From JASHPR01 sp963844655 (GTDB lineage Bacteria; Actinomycetota; Actinomycetes; Streptosporangiales; Streptosporangiaceae), in contig CAWJPA010000001.1 in assembly GCA_963844655.1 (NCBI GenBank), positions 124,001 to 188,000 on the forward strand: a stretch of DNA of 64,000 nucleotides. Direction: 5' to 3'. The position numbers and the translations under genes are program-made. Of the stretch, positions 44,044 to 53,575 are shown one piece after another. The notes beneath the pieces are model-generated. The model was given only the letters and a program-made list of their open reading frames with translations, was not told where the DNA came from and searched no databases. Every line of letters begins with the position of its first letter. Within the stretch, counting starts at the first letter, position 1.

Positions 44044-44759
44044 GACCGTGCCCCCGATACGGCCGGGGCGGGCGGCGTCAGCTCGGACGCGCGGTACCGC
44101 CCGCTGGGCATGCGCTCGCCGATCAGCCGCGCGAACGCGGGCACCACGGTCTCCGGCAGCGGCCGGTCCGAGATGTCCTCCCCGGGGAAGGCCCGCTGGT
44201 GCATCCGGGTCCGCAGGTCACCCGGGTCCACCCACCAGACCCGCACCACGTTCTCCTCGGCGGCCAGGATGTTGCTGGCCTGCTCCAGGGCGGCCTTGGC
44301 CGCCCCGTAGCCGCCCCAGCCCTCGTAGGGCTCCACGGCCGCGTCCGAGGTGATGTTCAGCACCGCGCCGCCGCGGCGCCGCAGCGCGGGCAGCAGCAGC
44401 TGGGTGAGCGCCACCGGCGCCACCACGTTGACCTCGAACAGCTCCCTGAGCTCCGCGACCGGGTAGTCCGCGATCGCCGGGAGCGGGCTGGCTCCCAGCG
44501 TGCCCGCATTGTTGATCAGCAGATCGGGCCCGCCGAGGTCCTCGGCCGCGCGGCAGAGCGCCTCGCGGTGCGCGGGATCGGCGATGTCGCCGGACAGCAC
44601 GGTGACCGTCGCGGGCAGGCTGGCCGCGGCGGCGGCCAGGGCGTCGCCGTCCCTGGCGTCGATCACGAGCGACCAGCCCTCGGCCGCCAGCCCGCGGGCG
44701 AGCGCCAGGCCCAGCCCCCGGGACGCTCCGGTGATCACAGCGTTCTTGATCTCATCCAT
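44040..44759 (-). CDS. short-chain dehydrogenase/reductase (SDR)
   Basis: 239 residues. Nucleotide-binding TGASRGLGLALARGL, NNAGTLG, and the catalytic ...YGAAKAALEQASNILAAE with Tyr-x3-Lys, preceded by NITSDAAV supplying Ser. Classical SDR; substrate unknown. Its stop overlaps queA. Confidence 0.88.
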   Translation of the reverse strand: MDEIKNAVITGASRGLGLALARGLAAEGWSLVIDARDGDALAAAAASLPATVTVLSGDIADPAHREALCRAAEDLGGPDLLINNAGTLGASPLPAIADYPVAELRELFEVNVVAPVALTQLLLPALRRRGGAVLNITSDAAVEPYEGWGGYGAAKAALEQASNILAAEENVVRVWWVDPGDLRTRMHQRAFPGEDISDRPLPETVVPAFARLIGERMPSGRYRASELTPPAPAVSGARS

Positions 44760-44873
44760 GGCCCTTACGCTAGGCAGCGCCCACCCGCCGCGCATCGGGC
44801 GCGCGGCCCGACCGGCCTGGTCCCATGGTCCTAGGACTCGTGGCCGATCCCGCCGGGCCCGTGCGCGGGTAGC

Positions 44874-46079
44874 GTGCGGAGTGTGAGCCGGGGTGTGAGC
44901 GAGCAGCAGCCGGGCGGCGTGGCCGGCCAGGACGGCGGCGGTCCCGTGGCCGGCAGCCAGGACGACGTGCTGCAGCAGGTGAGCCAGGTCGTGCTCGCGG
45001 TGGCCAGGCAGCTGTCCACCCGCGACGTGCTGGAGATGATCGTCAGGTCCGCGCGCTCGCTGGTCAACGCCAGGTACGCGGCGCTCGGCGTGCCCGACGA
45101 CCAGGGGTCGTTCGCCGAGTTCGTGACCGACGGCATATCGGAGCGCGAGCAGAAGGCGATCGGGCCGGTGCCCCGCCAGCACGGCCTGCTCGGCGTGCTG
45201 CTGCGCGAGGGCCAGCCGATCCGGGTGGATGACATCCGCGCCGACCCGCGGTTCGAGTGGTGGCCGTCCGCGCACCCGGACATGTCCGACTTCATCGGCA
45301 TCCCGATCAGGGACGGCCGGGACGTCCTCGGCATCATCTTCGCCGCCTGCAAGTGCGTCCCTGGCGGCTTCACCGAGCGCGACGAGCAGCTGCTCGGCCT
45401 GTTCGCGTCGCACGCGGCCATCGCGCTGACCAACGCCAGGCTGTACGAACGGGGCCGGGAGCTCTCGGTGCTCGAGGAGCGGGCCCGGCTGGCCCGGGAG
45501 CTGCACGACGCGGTGTCGCAGAAGCTGTTCAGCATCCGGGTGAAGGCCCGCGCCGCCGAGGTGCTCGTGCCGCGGGACCCGTCGCGCGCGGTGGCCGAGA
45601 TGGAGAGCGTCGCCGAGCTGGGCGGCCAGGCCCACGCCGAGCTCCGGGCCGTGATCGACGGGCTCGCCCCGCCGGACCTGGCCGCGGGCGGGCTCGCCGG
45701 GTCGCTGCGCAGCTACGCGGTGCTCGCGGGCCGGACGCACGGCGTCCAGGTGCGGTTCGACGCCACCGCGGAGCTGCCCGCGCTCGGGGCCCAGCAGGAG
45801 ACCGCGGTCTACCGCGTGGCCCAGGAAGCGCTGCACAACGCGCTGCGGCACTCAGGCGCTTCGGTGATTTGCGTCTCGCTGTCTGTCCGGCGCAACCGGG
45901 TCATCCTGGAGGTCGCCGACCGCGGGCGCGGCTTCGCCGCGGCCCCGGGCCCAGGACTGGGCCTGGCCTCGATGCGGGAGCGGGCCGCCGCGGTCGGCGG
46001 CACGCTGACCGTGCGCTCGGCCCCCGGGGACGGAACGCTGGTGCGCCTGGAGCTGCCGATCCGGGCCGGGCGGTCATGA
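44874..46079 (+). CDS. GAF-domain sensor histidine kinase (NarL/LuxR-type)
   Basis: 401 residues, soluble. GAF domain ~45-195, then HisKA_3 dimerisation helix with phospho-acceptor His211 in LARELHDAVSQKLF, then an HATPase_c (ETAVYRVAQEALHNALRHS; ADRGRGFAAAPGPGLGLASMRERA). Cytosolic sensor of redox or small ligands by analogy to DevS/DosS-type GAFs; no heme Cys/His can be assigned. Start among GTG 44874, 44883, 44895 is uncertain. Coupled to its response regulator by ATGA. Confidence 0.9.
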   Translation: MRSVSRGVSEQQPGGVAGQDGGGPVAGSQDDVLQQVSQVVLAVARQLSTRDVLEMIVRSARSLVNARYAALGVPDDQGSFAEFVTDGISEREQKAIGPVPRQHGLLGVLLREGQPIRVDDIRADPRFEWWPSAHPDMSDFIGIPIRDGRDVLGIIFAACKCVPGGFTERDEQLLGLFASHAAIALTNARLYERGRELSVLEERARLARELHDAVSQKLFSIRVKARAAEVLVPRDPSRAVAEMESVAELGGQAHAELRAVIDGLAPPDLAAGGLAGSLRSYAVLAGRTHGVQVRFDATAELPALGAQQETAVYRVAQEALHNALRHSGASVICVSLSVRRNRVILEVADRGRGFAAAPGPGLGLASMRERAAAVGGTLTVRSAPGDGTLVRLELPIRAGRS

Positions 46080-46714
46080 CCAAGCCGATCACCGTGCTGA
46101 TCGCCGACGACCACCCGGTCGTCCGGCAGGGGCTGCAGGTCCTGCTCAGCGTGCAGGACGACATCGAGGTGGTGGGGGAGGCCGCCGACGGCGGCCAGGC
46201 CGTGGCCATGGCCACGGAGCTCGACCCGGACGTGATCCTGCTCGACCTCAAGCTGCCGGTCATGGACGGCGTCGCGGTGCTGAACGAGCTGCGGGACACC
46301 GGCCTGCGGGCCCGGGCCCTCGTGCTGACCAGCGCGGCCGACCGGGGCCTGGAGACGCTGGCCGTGCAGGCGGGCGCGGCCGGCTTCCTGTACAAGGACG
46401 TCGACCCCGACGCGCTCGTCCGGGCCCTGCGCTCGGTGCACGACGGGTACACGCTGCTCGCGCCCGACGTGGCCGGGGCGCTGCTGAGGTCCGGCGCCGG
46501 GGCCCAGGCCGTGCGCGGCATCGGCGCGCTCACCGGCCGGGAGCGCGAGGTGCTGGCCCAGATCGCCCAGGGTCGCTCGAACCGGGAGATAGCCCGGCTG
46601 CTGCAGGTGTCGGAGAAGACGGTCAAGACCCACGTGAGCTCGGTGCTGGCCAAACTCGGCGTGGCGGACCGCACGCAGGCCGCGCTGCTGGCCGTCCGGC
46701 AGCTCGACCGGTAG
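46076..46714 (+). CDS. LuxR/NarL-family response regulator
   Basis: 212 residues. Receiver with IADDHPVVRQGL (acid pocket), phosphorylated Asp in VILLDLKLPVMDG, and LTSA...YKD. C-terminal HTH LTGREREVLAQIAQGRSNREIARLLQVSEKTVKTHVSS. Directly coupled to the GAF kinase upstream, hence a two-component pair. Confidence 0.92.
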   Translation: MTKPITVLIADDHPVVRQGLQVLLSVQDDIEVVGEAADGGQAVAMATELDPDVILLDLKLPVMDGVAVLNELRDTGLRARALVLTSAADRGLETLAVQAGAAGFLYKDVDPDALVRALRSVHDGYTLLAPDVAGALLRSGAGAQAVRGIGALTGREREVLAQIAQGRSNREIARLLQVSEKTVKTHVSSVLAKLGVADRTQAALLAVRQLDR

Positions 46715-46832
46715 AGCGTAACGGCAAAATCGCACAGCAACACGCGTGCTCACTGACCGGGTGGCGCGACAAACCAGCGGGGTGACCGGAGTAAGTTCGA
46801 GCTGATGCCGCGGGGCGCTGGAAGGAGCCGCA

Positions 46833-47627
46833 TTGTCGGATGAGGTGCTGCGGCTCCGCGGGGCGGGAGTCCGCCGGGAGCGGTCGATGCTGCTCCGGGA
46901 CATCGACTGGAGCGTCCGCAGCGACGAGAGCTGGGTGGTGATCGGCCCGAACGGGGCCGGGAAGACCACGCTGCTGCAGGTGGCTTCCGCGATGCTGGCG
47001 CCCACGGAGGGCGAGGCCGAGATTCTCGGGCAGCCGCTCGAGGACGCCGACACCGAGGACCTGCGGACCAGGATCGGGTTCGCCAGCGCGTCCGTCGCGG
47101 ACAAGGTGCTGCCCGCCGAGAAGGTCATCGACCTGGTGCTGACCGCCTCCTACGGGATCCTGGCCCGCGCCACCGAGGACTATGACTCGTTCGACGTCAC
47201 CCGCGCGGTGGAACTGCTCGACGCGCTGGGCTGCGCGCACCTGATCAGGCGCAAGTTCGCCAGCCTCTCGGAAGGCGAGCGCAAGCGGGTCCAGATCGCC
47301 CGCGCGCTGATGCCCGACCCCGAGATGCTGCTGCTCGACGAGCCCGCGGCCGGGCTGGACCTGGGCGGCCGCGAGGACGTGCTCCAGCGGATCTCCGCGC
47401 TGGCCGTCAACCCCAAGGCGCCGACGACCGTGCTGGTCACTCATCACGTCGAGGAGGTGCCCGAGGGCTTCACCCACGCGATGTTGCTGCGCAAGGGCAC
47501 CGTGCTCGCGGCCGGCCCGGTCGACGAGGTGTTCACCGAGCGCAGCCTCTCCAAGTGCTTCGGGCTCCCGCTGATCGTCGAGCGGCACGCCTCCCGGTGG
47601 ACCGCCCGGGCCGCCCGGCTGCGCTGA
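46833..47627 (+). CDS. ABC transporter ATP-binding protein
   Basis: 264 residues. Walker A GPNGAGKTTLL, Q-loop region, signature LSEGERKRVQIARAL, Walker B LLLDEPAAGLD and the switch His in VTHHVEEV. The start is TTG 46833, supported by GAAGGAG five bases upstream. No permease is adjacent; partner unknown. Confidence 0.92.
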   Translation: MSDEVLRLRGAGVRRERSMLLRDIDWSVRSDESWVVIGPNGAGKTTLLQVASAMLAPTEGEAEILGQPLEDADTEDLRTRIGFASASVADKVLPAEKVIDLVLTASYGILARATEDYDSFDVTRAVELLDALGCAHLIRRKFASLSEGERKRVQIARALMPDPEMLLLDEPAAGLDLGGREDVLQRISALAVNPKAPTTVLVTHHVEEVPEGFTHAMLLRKGTVLAAGPVDEVFTERSLSKCFGLPLIVERHASRWTARAARLR

Positions 47628-47707
47628 CCAAGGGTTGGGCAAACCCGCCGGCTGGCGGATCATGGAACTGGGCGGCGGCGGCTGACTGCCGTCCGGGAAG
47701 GCCAGCG

Positions 47708-47941
47708 ATGAAGGGCGACAAGGTCGAGGTAGTGGTGGATGCCGGGGGCACGACCAAGACCTACGAGGTGGCGGCGAGCCGCGCCGGGCGCCGGGTGGAG
47801 GTGGTGAACCGGCGCGGGCTCATCGAGGTGAGCGAGCTGACCCGGGGCGGGACCGCGGTGCGGACCGCGCGGTTCATGGCCAGCCGGGTGATCGCCGTGG
47901 TCGAGCACCCGGCCCCGCGGCGCCCCACGCGGCCGGCCTAG
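47708..47941 (+). CDS. small uncharacterised basic beta-rich protein (77 residues)
   Basis: Starts MKGDKVEVVVDAGGTTKTYEV with GGGAAGG upstream of ATG 47708. Regular strand periodicity (VEVVNRRGLIEVSEL; RTARFMASRVIAVVEH) and high Arg content suggest a small beta-barrel. No family recognised. Overlaps the convergent HD gene by four bases. Confidence 0.65.
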   Translation: MKGDKVEVVVDAGGTTKTYEVAASRAGRRVEVVNRRGLIEVSELTRGGTAVRTARFMASRVIAVVEHPAPRRPTRPA

Positions 47942-48540
47942 CGGCCGAGGCGGGCGGGTGCGAGCAGGCCGTCGGCGACGGAACGGTCGACCAGGTCCCT
48001 GGCGTAGCGCCCCAGCGACGCGGAGCCGTCCTCGATCAGCTGCACCTTGGCCAGCACCTGGTCGGCCGTGATGCCATGCTCCGTCCAGGTCCCGCCGCCG
48101 GCCTTGAGGTTGGCCAGCATGGGCTGCAGCCGGTCCAGCGCGCGGGCGAACCTGGCTTCCGGCGTCCGGCGTTCCTCGAACTCGTCCCACAGGCCGCGGA
48201 AGGAGCCGCCGAGGTCCGGGGGGAGCAGCCCGAAGATCCGGTCGGCCGCGGCCCGCTCCGCCTGTTCCTGCCGGGCCTGCTGCTCCGCGTCGGCGTAGGC
48301 GAACAGGTCCCCGGCGTCGATCTCGACGAGGTCGTGCAGCAGCACCATGGCGGTCACGCGCCCGATGTCGGTGCCTGGCGGGGCGTGGCCGGCCAGGGTC
48401 AGGGCCATCACGGCCAGGTGCCAGGAGTGCTCGGCCGAGTTCTCCCGGCGTGCGGGCGCGGTGAGCATGGTCTGCCGGAGCACGGCCTTGAGCCGGTCGA
48501 TCTCGGTGATGAACCGCATCTGCCGATCGAGGGGTTCCAT
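47938..48540 (-). CDS. HD-domain phosphohydrolase (5'-nucleotidase YfbR-like)
   Basis: 200 residues. The metal site is ENSAEHSWHLAVMALTLAG then LLHDLVEIDAGDLF, i.e. H...HD...D pattern of YfbR/YGK1-type HD hydrolases. ATG 48540 is used; a slightly longer start at 48555 is possible. Confidence 0.85.
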   Translation of the reverse strand: MEPLDRQMRFITEIDRLKAVLRQTMLTAPARRENSAEHSWHLAVMALTLAGHAPPGTDIGRVTAMVLLHDLVEIDAGDLFAYADAEQQARQEQAERAAADRIFGLLPPDLGGSFRGLWDEFEERRTPEARFARALDRLQPMLANLKAGGGTWTEHGITADQVLAKVQLIEDGSASLGRYARDLVDRSVADGLLAPARLGR

Positions 48541-48643
48541 CCGCCCATTGCACACCGGACCCGGCCCTCGGGCCCAGCCGACCCGGCCCCGGGGGCTGGC
48601 CGGAGGGCCGCTCCCCTACGATTCGGAAGCATGGGCGGATCAT

Positions 48644-49399
48644 TTGGGCCCCGGTGAAGCGCTCGCGATCCTGGCTGCCGGAACCGCCGCGGGCGGGGTC
48701 AACGCCGTGGTCGGGTCAGGGTCGCTGATCACGTTCCCGACCCTGCTCGCGTTCGGCTACCCGGCGGTCGTGGCCAACGTGTCGAACAACATCGGGCTAG
48801 TGCCGGGCAACATCAGCGGTGCGTTCGGCTACAGGAAGGAGCTGGCCGGGCAGCGCGGCCGCCTGATCAGGCTGGGCGTGGTGGCCGCGGCCGGGGGGCT
48901 GGCCGGCGCGATCGCGCTGCTGTCGCTGTCGCCCAGCGCGTTCCGGCTCATCGTGCCGGTGCTGATCCTGGTCTCGTGCGCGCTGGTGCTGGTGCAGCCC
49001 AGGCTGGCCGCCTGGATCAGCGCGCGCCGGGACGGCGCGCCGCGCCGCGCCGGGCCGGTGCTGTCGGCCGGGATGTTCCTGGCCGGCGCCTACGGCGGCT
49101 ACTTCGGCGCCGCCCAGGGGGTGCTGGTCATCGGCCTGCTCGGCACGTTTCTCGACGAGACCCTGCAGCGGGTCAACGGCGCGAAGAACGTCCTCGTCGC
49201 GATCGTCAACGGCACCGCCGCGGCCGTGTTCATCGTGTTCGCGCACGTCGCGTGGGTGGCCGTGGCCCTGGTGGCGGCCGGGTCCACCGTCGGCGGGCTG
49301 CTGGGCGCCCGGTTCGGGCGCAGGCTCCCCCCGATCGCGCTGCGGCTGTTCGTCGTGATCATCGGAGTGATCTCTGCGGTAAAGCTGATCTTCTTCTGA
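48644..49399 (+). CDS. TauE/SafE-family sulfite-exporter-like permease
   Basis: 251 residues with ~8 transmembrane helices. Conserved GGVNAVVGSGSLITFPTLL near the N terminus and GAYGGYFGAAQGVLVIGLLG in the second half form the internal repeat of TauE/SafE. TTG 48644 with GGGCGGA upstream is the only in-frame start near the first helix. Substrate (sulfite, sulfoacetate or other anion) not determinable. Confidence 0.88.
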   Translation: MGPGEALAILAAGTAAGGVNAVVGSGSLITFPTLLAFGYPAVVANVSNNIGLVPGNISGAFGYRKELAGQRGRLIRLGVVAAAGGLAGAIALLSLSPSAFRLIVPVLILVSCALVLVQPRLAAWISARRDGAPRRAGPVLSAGMFLAGAYGGYFGAAQGVLVIGLLGTFLDETLQRVNGAKNVLVAIVNGTAAAVFIVFAHVAWVAVALVAAGSTVGGLLGARFGRRLPPIALRLFVVIIGVISAVKLIFF

Positions 49400-49471
49400 C
49401 CGCGCGCTGCACGGCCCGGGCGCGGTGTCAATAATCCGGGAAGATCCCTGAATATAGCGTTGCGGGGGGTG

Positions 49472-49499
49472 TTGTACGTGTTCGCCGGGCCGTTATCCT
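49472..49499 (+). promoter_or_regulatory. candidate promoter of the OmpR-type regulator, followed by a palindrome
   Basis: TTGTAC at 49472-49477 and TATCCT at 49494-49499, 16 bp apart. Just downstream ATCGCCCC-C-GGGGCGAT at 49509-49525 forms an 8-bp-arm palindrome, a possible autoregulatory operator in the leader. Confidence 0.35.
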
Positions 49500-49570
49500 G
49501 ACCGGGATATCGCCCCCGGGGCGATGGCGCCATGCGGCCCGGCGGGGGCCGTGCGGGACGAGGTGCCGGG

Positions 49571-50305
49571 TTGGCTGACAAGACCGTCGTCTTACTCGTG
49601 GAGGACGACCAGAACGTCGTTGATCTCGTGCGGTCGAACCTGTCCGTCCGCGGGCACGACGTGATCGTCTCGCGGGGCAGCGGCTCCATCGCCAGGACCC
49701 TGGAGCTCCGCGTTCCCGATGTCGTGCTGCTGGACCTGATGCTGCCCGACGCCGACGGCTTCGAGCTGTGCCGGGAGATCCGGGCGCTGTCCGAGGTGGG
49801 CATCATCGTGCTGTCCGCCCGGCGGGCCGAGACCGACAAGGTCCGCGCGCTCAACCTGGGCGCCGACGACTACGTGACCAAGCCCTTCGGCATCGAGGAG
49901 CTCCTGGCCAGGATCAATGCGACGCTGCGCCGGAGCCGGCCCGCGCTGGCGGGCCCGCCTGAGCCGAGCGTCATCACGGTCGGGGACGTCGAGATCGACC
50001 TCACCCGGCGGCGGGTGACCAAGGCGGGCCGGCTGGTGCATCTCACCCAGACCGAGTTCGCGCTGCTGCGCCAGTTCGCGATCAGCCCCGGCGTGCTGCT
50101 CACCCACGCGACGCTGCTGCGGCGGGTCTGGGGCCCGGGCTACGAGACGCAGACCGAGTACACCCGCGTGTACGTGGCCCGGCTGCGCGCCAAGCTCGAG
50201 TCGCCGGGCGCCGAGCCGCTGTTCCTCACCGAGCCGCGTTCCGGCTACCGGTTCGCCGACCGGGTTCCGATGGCCGTATCGCCGGGTTCGCACCAGCCTG
50301 GGTGA
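49571..50305 (+). CDS. OmpR/PhoB-family response regulator
   Basis: 244 residues. Receiver VLLVEDDQNVVDLV, Asp in VVLLDLMLPDADG, LSARRAETDK, DDYVTKPFGIEELLARI. Winged-helix C terminus HLTQTEFALLRQFA and TEYTRVYVARLRAKLE. TTG 49571 chosen (GAGGTG upstream). No histidine kinase adjacent: orphan. Confidence 0.92.
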   Translation: MADKTVVLLVEDDQNVVDLVRSNLSVRGHDVIVSRGSGSIARTLELRVPDVVLLDLMLPDADGFELCREIRALSEVGIIVLSARRAETDKVRALNLGADDYVTKPFGIEELLARINATLRRSRPALAGPPEPSVITVGDVEIDLTRRRVTKAGRLVHLTQTEFALLRQFAISPGVLLTHATLLRRVWGPGYETQTEYTRVYVARLRAKLESPGAEPLFLTEPRSGYRFADRVPMAVSPGSHQPG

Positions 50306-50491
50306 GGCATCGGGGCCGACACGTCGCGGATCTGGGCACCCGGTGCATCGTCCCTGATCACGGGCATGCGATCATGCTCCTTGGGGGACCCAAAGATGAT
50401 ACGGGGGACCGGCTCATCAGGCTCGTCCTGGCTTGGCGTCTGCCCGGCCAGGGCGAGCTTCTCCTGAGGTCCGCCTAGACTTCACCCGTAT

Positions 50492-50827
50492 ATGTACCAG
50501 AAGACCCAGCGGCCTCCGGCCGAGCCGCTCACCAGGCGCGACAAGCGGGGTATCGCGCTCGTCGGCGGGCTGATCCTGGCCGGGTTCGCCGGCCTGGGCA
50601 TCTGGACGGCGGTCAATCCCGGCGGGTACGGCCGCTCCCAGAACGGCTGCGTCACCGTGACCGCCCCGAGTTCCACCGGCGGCGGGATCATGCACGAATG
50701 CGGTAACCGCGCCCAGGCCATGTGCCAGGCCGCGTTCACCCATGACGACAAGCTCTCCCTGCTGACCAGGCCGCAGTGCCGCCTGGCCGGTCTCGGCCCC
50801 GCGCCGGTGCCGTCAGGCACGCCGTAG
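50492..50827 (+). CDS. uncharacterised single-pass membrane protein with Cys-containing exterior domain
   Basis: 111 residues. Basic N terminus, one transmembrane helix at ~20-40 (GIALVGGLILAGFAGLGIWTAV), then an exported domain with four Cys (NGCVTV, HECG, AMCQAA, PQCRLAG) that could form two disulfides. Conserved in actinomycetes by appearance; function unknown. Confidence 0.75.
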   Translation: MYQKTQRPPAEPLTRRDKRGIALVGGLILAGFAGLGIWTAVNPGGYGRSQNGCVTVTAPSSTGGGIMHECGNRAQAMCQAAFTHDDKLSLLTRPQCRLAGLGPAPVPSGTP

Positions 50828-50854
50828 CCCGGCGTCCGCCGGCCACGCCAGGGA

Positions 50855-53365
50855 CTACTCCGCCCGGAGGACCGTGGCGGTCGACGTGCGGGCGGCCAGG
50901 ATCCCCGGCGCGGCGGCGAGCAGGTTCCCGGCCAGGAGCAGAACCACCGCGCCGAGGAGGAGGGCGGGAACCGGGGTCGCCGTCGCGGGCACCACGCCTA
51001 GCGAGTTGGCGAAGCTGATCCAGGAGAGCCGCCCGGCGGCGATGCCGAGCGGCACGCCGATGAGCACCGCGACGAGCAGGATCACGCTGGTCTGCCAGGC
51101 GACCACGGCCCGGACCTGGCCCTTGGTCATGCCCAGCGTCTTGAGCAGGGCGTACTCCCGGCGCCGTCGGCGCACGGAGGCGAACACGGTCAGGGCCAGG
51201 GAGAGCACGGCGGCCGCGGCCAGCCCGAGGGCCAGCACCAGCGGCTGATCACCCATTTTCGAAGCGTTGACCACGGCAGCCGCCAGGTGCTGGCCGAGCT
51301 CGTAGGTGCCGCCGGGGGTCCCGTCCGGGTTGGCGGACGTGATGTGGTGCACGAGCCGTGCCCGCTGCGCCGCGCTCGTGCCCGGAGCCAGGTCCAACGC
51401 CGCCGCGGACGGGAGCTCCTGCGCGGCCTGGCTCTCCGACTGCGGGTTCTCTGACGTCGCGCCCGCGAACCCCAGCAGGGCCCGCTCGGACAGCATCGCC
51501 CCCCGGCCCAGCGATACGTGGTCGGTCAGGGCCACCCCGAACGAGGGCATGGTCACGGTGCCTACGATCGTCAGCTGCCGCCGGTACGGTGTGCTGCCGA
51601 CCAGGACGGTGTCGCCGATGTGCTTGCCGAGTTCACGCAGGGTCACCGTGCCCAGCTCGATCTGGTCGTCACCGTCGATCGAGTGGCCGCTGATCGTGGG
51701 CGGCTCGACCGAGCCGCTGTTGCGCTGCAGCCCGAGCACGGGAACCACGGTGCCGTCGACAGGAAGCTGGCCGAACCCGAAGCTGGACCAGCCGGCCACC
51801 GCGGGCTGGCTGTTCACGAGCCGGCTCATCGTCGCCTCGGACCAGTTTCCGTACCCGCCCTCGGCCTGGATCAGGACGTTCCAGTTCCAGCCGTATCGCT
51901 CCGGATGGGTGATCAGGCCGGTCAGGCTGGCACCGAATACGGCCACGGCGGTGACCGCGGTGACGGCCGTGATGGATCCGAGCAGGGCCGCCCGGGCCGG
52001 GACTGTCTGCCGGCCAGAACCCGGCTGCAGTGCGTTGCGGCTGCCCAGGACGGCATGGACCGGCAGGCCGGCCGCCGCCGCCGCTCGTGCGATGACCGGG
52101 GCCCGCCCCTCATCCCGCGCGGCCGGCTGCCGCGCCGCCCGCCCAGCCATGATGGCCAGCAGCCCGGCCAGGACGGCCGTCAGCAGGGCCGACCCCGCGC
52201 CGAGGACCAGGCCGTCCACGCCCAGGCCGCGGACCGGGTCGAACTGGCGCACCGGGCCGACCGGGGCCAGCGGGGACAGCAGGACCGCTCCGGCCACGGC
52301 GAGGATCATGCCGACGAGGATGGCGAGGGCCGTCGGCAGGCTCACGGCCAGCGCGGTCTGGCCCCGGGTGGCCCCGAGCGCGCGCGCGGCGGAGATGTCC
52401 GGCGCGGACCGGCTCAGCATCTGCGCCATGCCCTGGCCAACGAGGACGAGCATGGCCAGCGCGGTGATCGCGCCGAAGACCGCGAGCGCGACCGCCTGCG
52501 GCCTGATCGCCTGCTGCACCTGGTCGTGGGTGATGTCCGAGCGGCTGATATTGAAGGTCAGATTGGCCAGCTTCAGATGGTCCCGCTGCAGCACCAGCCG
52601 CTGCGCGCGGCTGGCCAGCGCGGCGAGGCTGTGCTGCAGGGCCGGTATCCCGGCGGCGCCGCGGTCCAGGCGAACCCCGACCCACGCGAACTCGTAGGCC
52701 GCGAGCAGTCGCCGGGTGGCGCCAGGCGGGAGGACCCCGGAATTCTTCTGATCGGACTGGTCCACCAGGACCGGCGGGATGTCCACGATGCCGGTGACGT
52801 CGAACGTGGTGCGCCGGAACGGATACGCCTGGCCCGTCAGGGGGTTCTGCCGGTACAGCTGATAGGTCACCCGCCCGCCCACGCCGACGCCGAAGAAGGC
52901 GGCGATGCGCGGGGTAAGCGCGATCTGGTTCGTGGCGCTGGCCGCGGGCAGCCGGCCGGCCAGCACGGTCAGCCGGTCCTGGCCGAATCCGTCGGCGGTG
53001 AACGAGGCGCCGCTGAGGGATCCGGTCAGGCTGTGGGTCACGAAGGAGTCCGCGATGTGCCCGTGCACGACCGGGGCGGCGGACAGCCCGATGTACCCGG
53101 CGCTGGCGGCGACCCCAGGTAGCCGCGAGATCAGCGTCATCGGCAGCGTCAGCGGAAAGCCCGGCACCGCACCGGGAACGTTGACGAACGCGTCGCTGGC
53201 GTCGATCGAGGCCAGGTACCGGCCGTAGGCGGAGACCGTGCGGCGGGCGCCCGCCAGCGCACCCAGTGCCACGGCGCCGAGCAGGCCGCCGAGCAGCGCC
53301 ACGGCCAGCGCCGCCCGCCAGGTGTCCCTGCGGGTCGCGCGCGACCAGTACAGAGCGGTCCGCAT
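50855..53365 (-). CDS. FtsX/MacB-type ABC transporter permease, stand-alone copy
   Basis: 836 residues with two FtsX-like four-helix modules and large extracytoplasmic domains. The cytoplasmic coupling motif RRRRREYALLKTLGMTKGQVRAVVAWQ lies near the C terminus; a DISAARALGATRGQ segment occurs mid-protein. Works with a separate ATPase; none is adjacent. It is divergent from the LuxR regulator at 53576. Confidence 0.9.
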   Translation of the reverse strand: MRTALYWSRATRRDTWRAALAVALLGGLLGAVALGALAGARRTVSAYGRYLASIDASDAFVNVPGAVPGFPLTLPMTLISRLPGVAASAGYIGLSAAPVVHGHIADSFVTHSLTGSLSGASFTADGFGQDRLTVLAGRLPAASATNQIALTPRIAAFFGVGVGGRVTYQLYRQNPLTGQAYPFRRTTFDVTGIVDIPPVLVDQSDQKNSGVLPPGATRRLLAAYEFAWVGVRLDRGAAGIPALQHSLAALASRAQRLVLQRDHLKLANLTFNISRSDITHDQVQQAIRPQAVALAVFGAITALAMLVLVGQGMAQMLSRSAPDISAARALGATRGQTALAVSLPTALAILVGMILAVAGAVLLSPLAPVGPVRQFDPVRGLGVDGLVLGAGSALLTAVLAGLLAIMAGRAARQPAARDEGRAPVIARAAAAAGLPVHAVLGSRNALQPGSGRQTVPARAALLGSITAVTAVTAVAVFGASLTGLITHPERYGWNWNVLIQAEGGYGNWSEATMSRLVNSQPAVAGWSSFGFGQLPVDGTVVPVLGLQRNSGSVEPPTISGHSIDGDDQIELGTVTLRELGKHIGDTVLVGSTPYRRQLTIVGTVTMPSFGVALTDHVSLGRGAMLSERALLGFAGATSENPQSESQAAQELPSAAALDLAPGTSAAQRARLVHHITSANPDGTPGGTYELGQHLAAAVVNASKMGDQPLVLALGLAAAAVLSLALTVFASVRRRRREYALLKTLGMTKGQVRAVVAWQTSVILLVAVLIGVPLGIAAGRLSWISFANSLGVVPATATPVPALLLGAVVLLLAGNLLAAAPGILAARTSTATVLRAE

Positions 53366-53575
53366 CAGATCGTCAGCCTGCCGCTGCCGCGATCATCGGT
53401 CATGCCAGTCATTGTGCTCTGGCCTGAGGCGCCAGGCAGGAGGGGCGGCACCACTGATTCGGCGGAGGCCAGTACTACCCCGGGCGGCCCCGGCCCGCGA
53501 CGGACCGCGCAGTGCGGTGTGATTTGGGCTCCGGCACTGCCGAAACGCACGGCCACGCGCTACGATCGCGGCGCG

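Noticed and set aside
47708..47941. Toxin-antitoxin pair with the HD protein
   Set aside because: Genes are convergent, not an operon, and neither resembles a known toxin or antitoxin.
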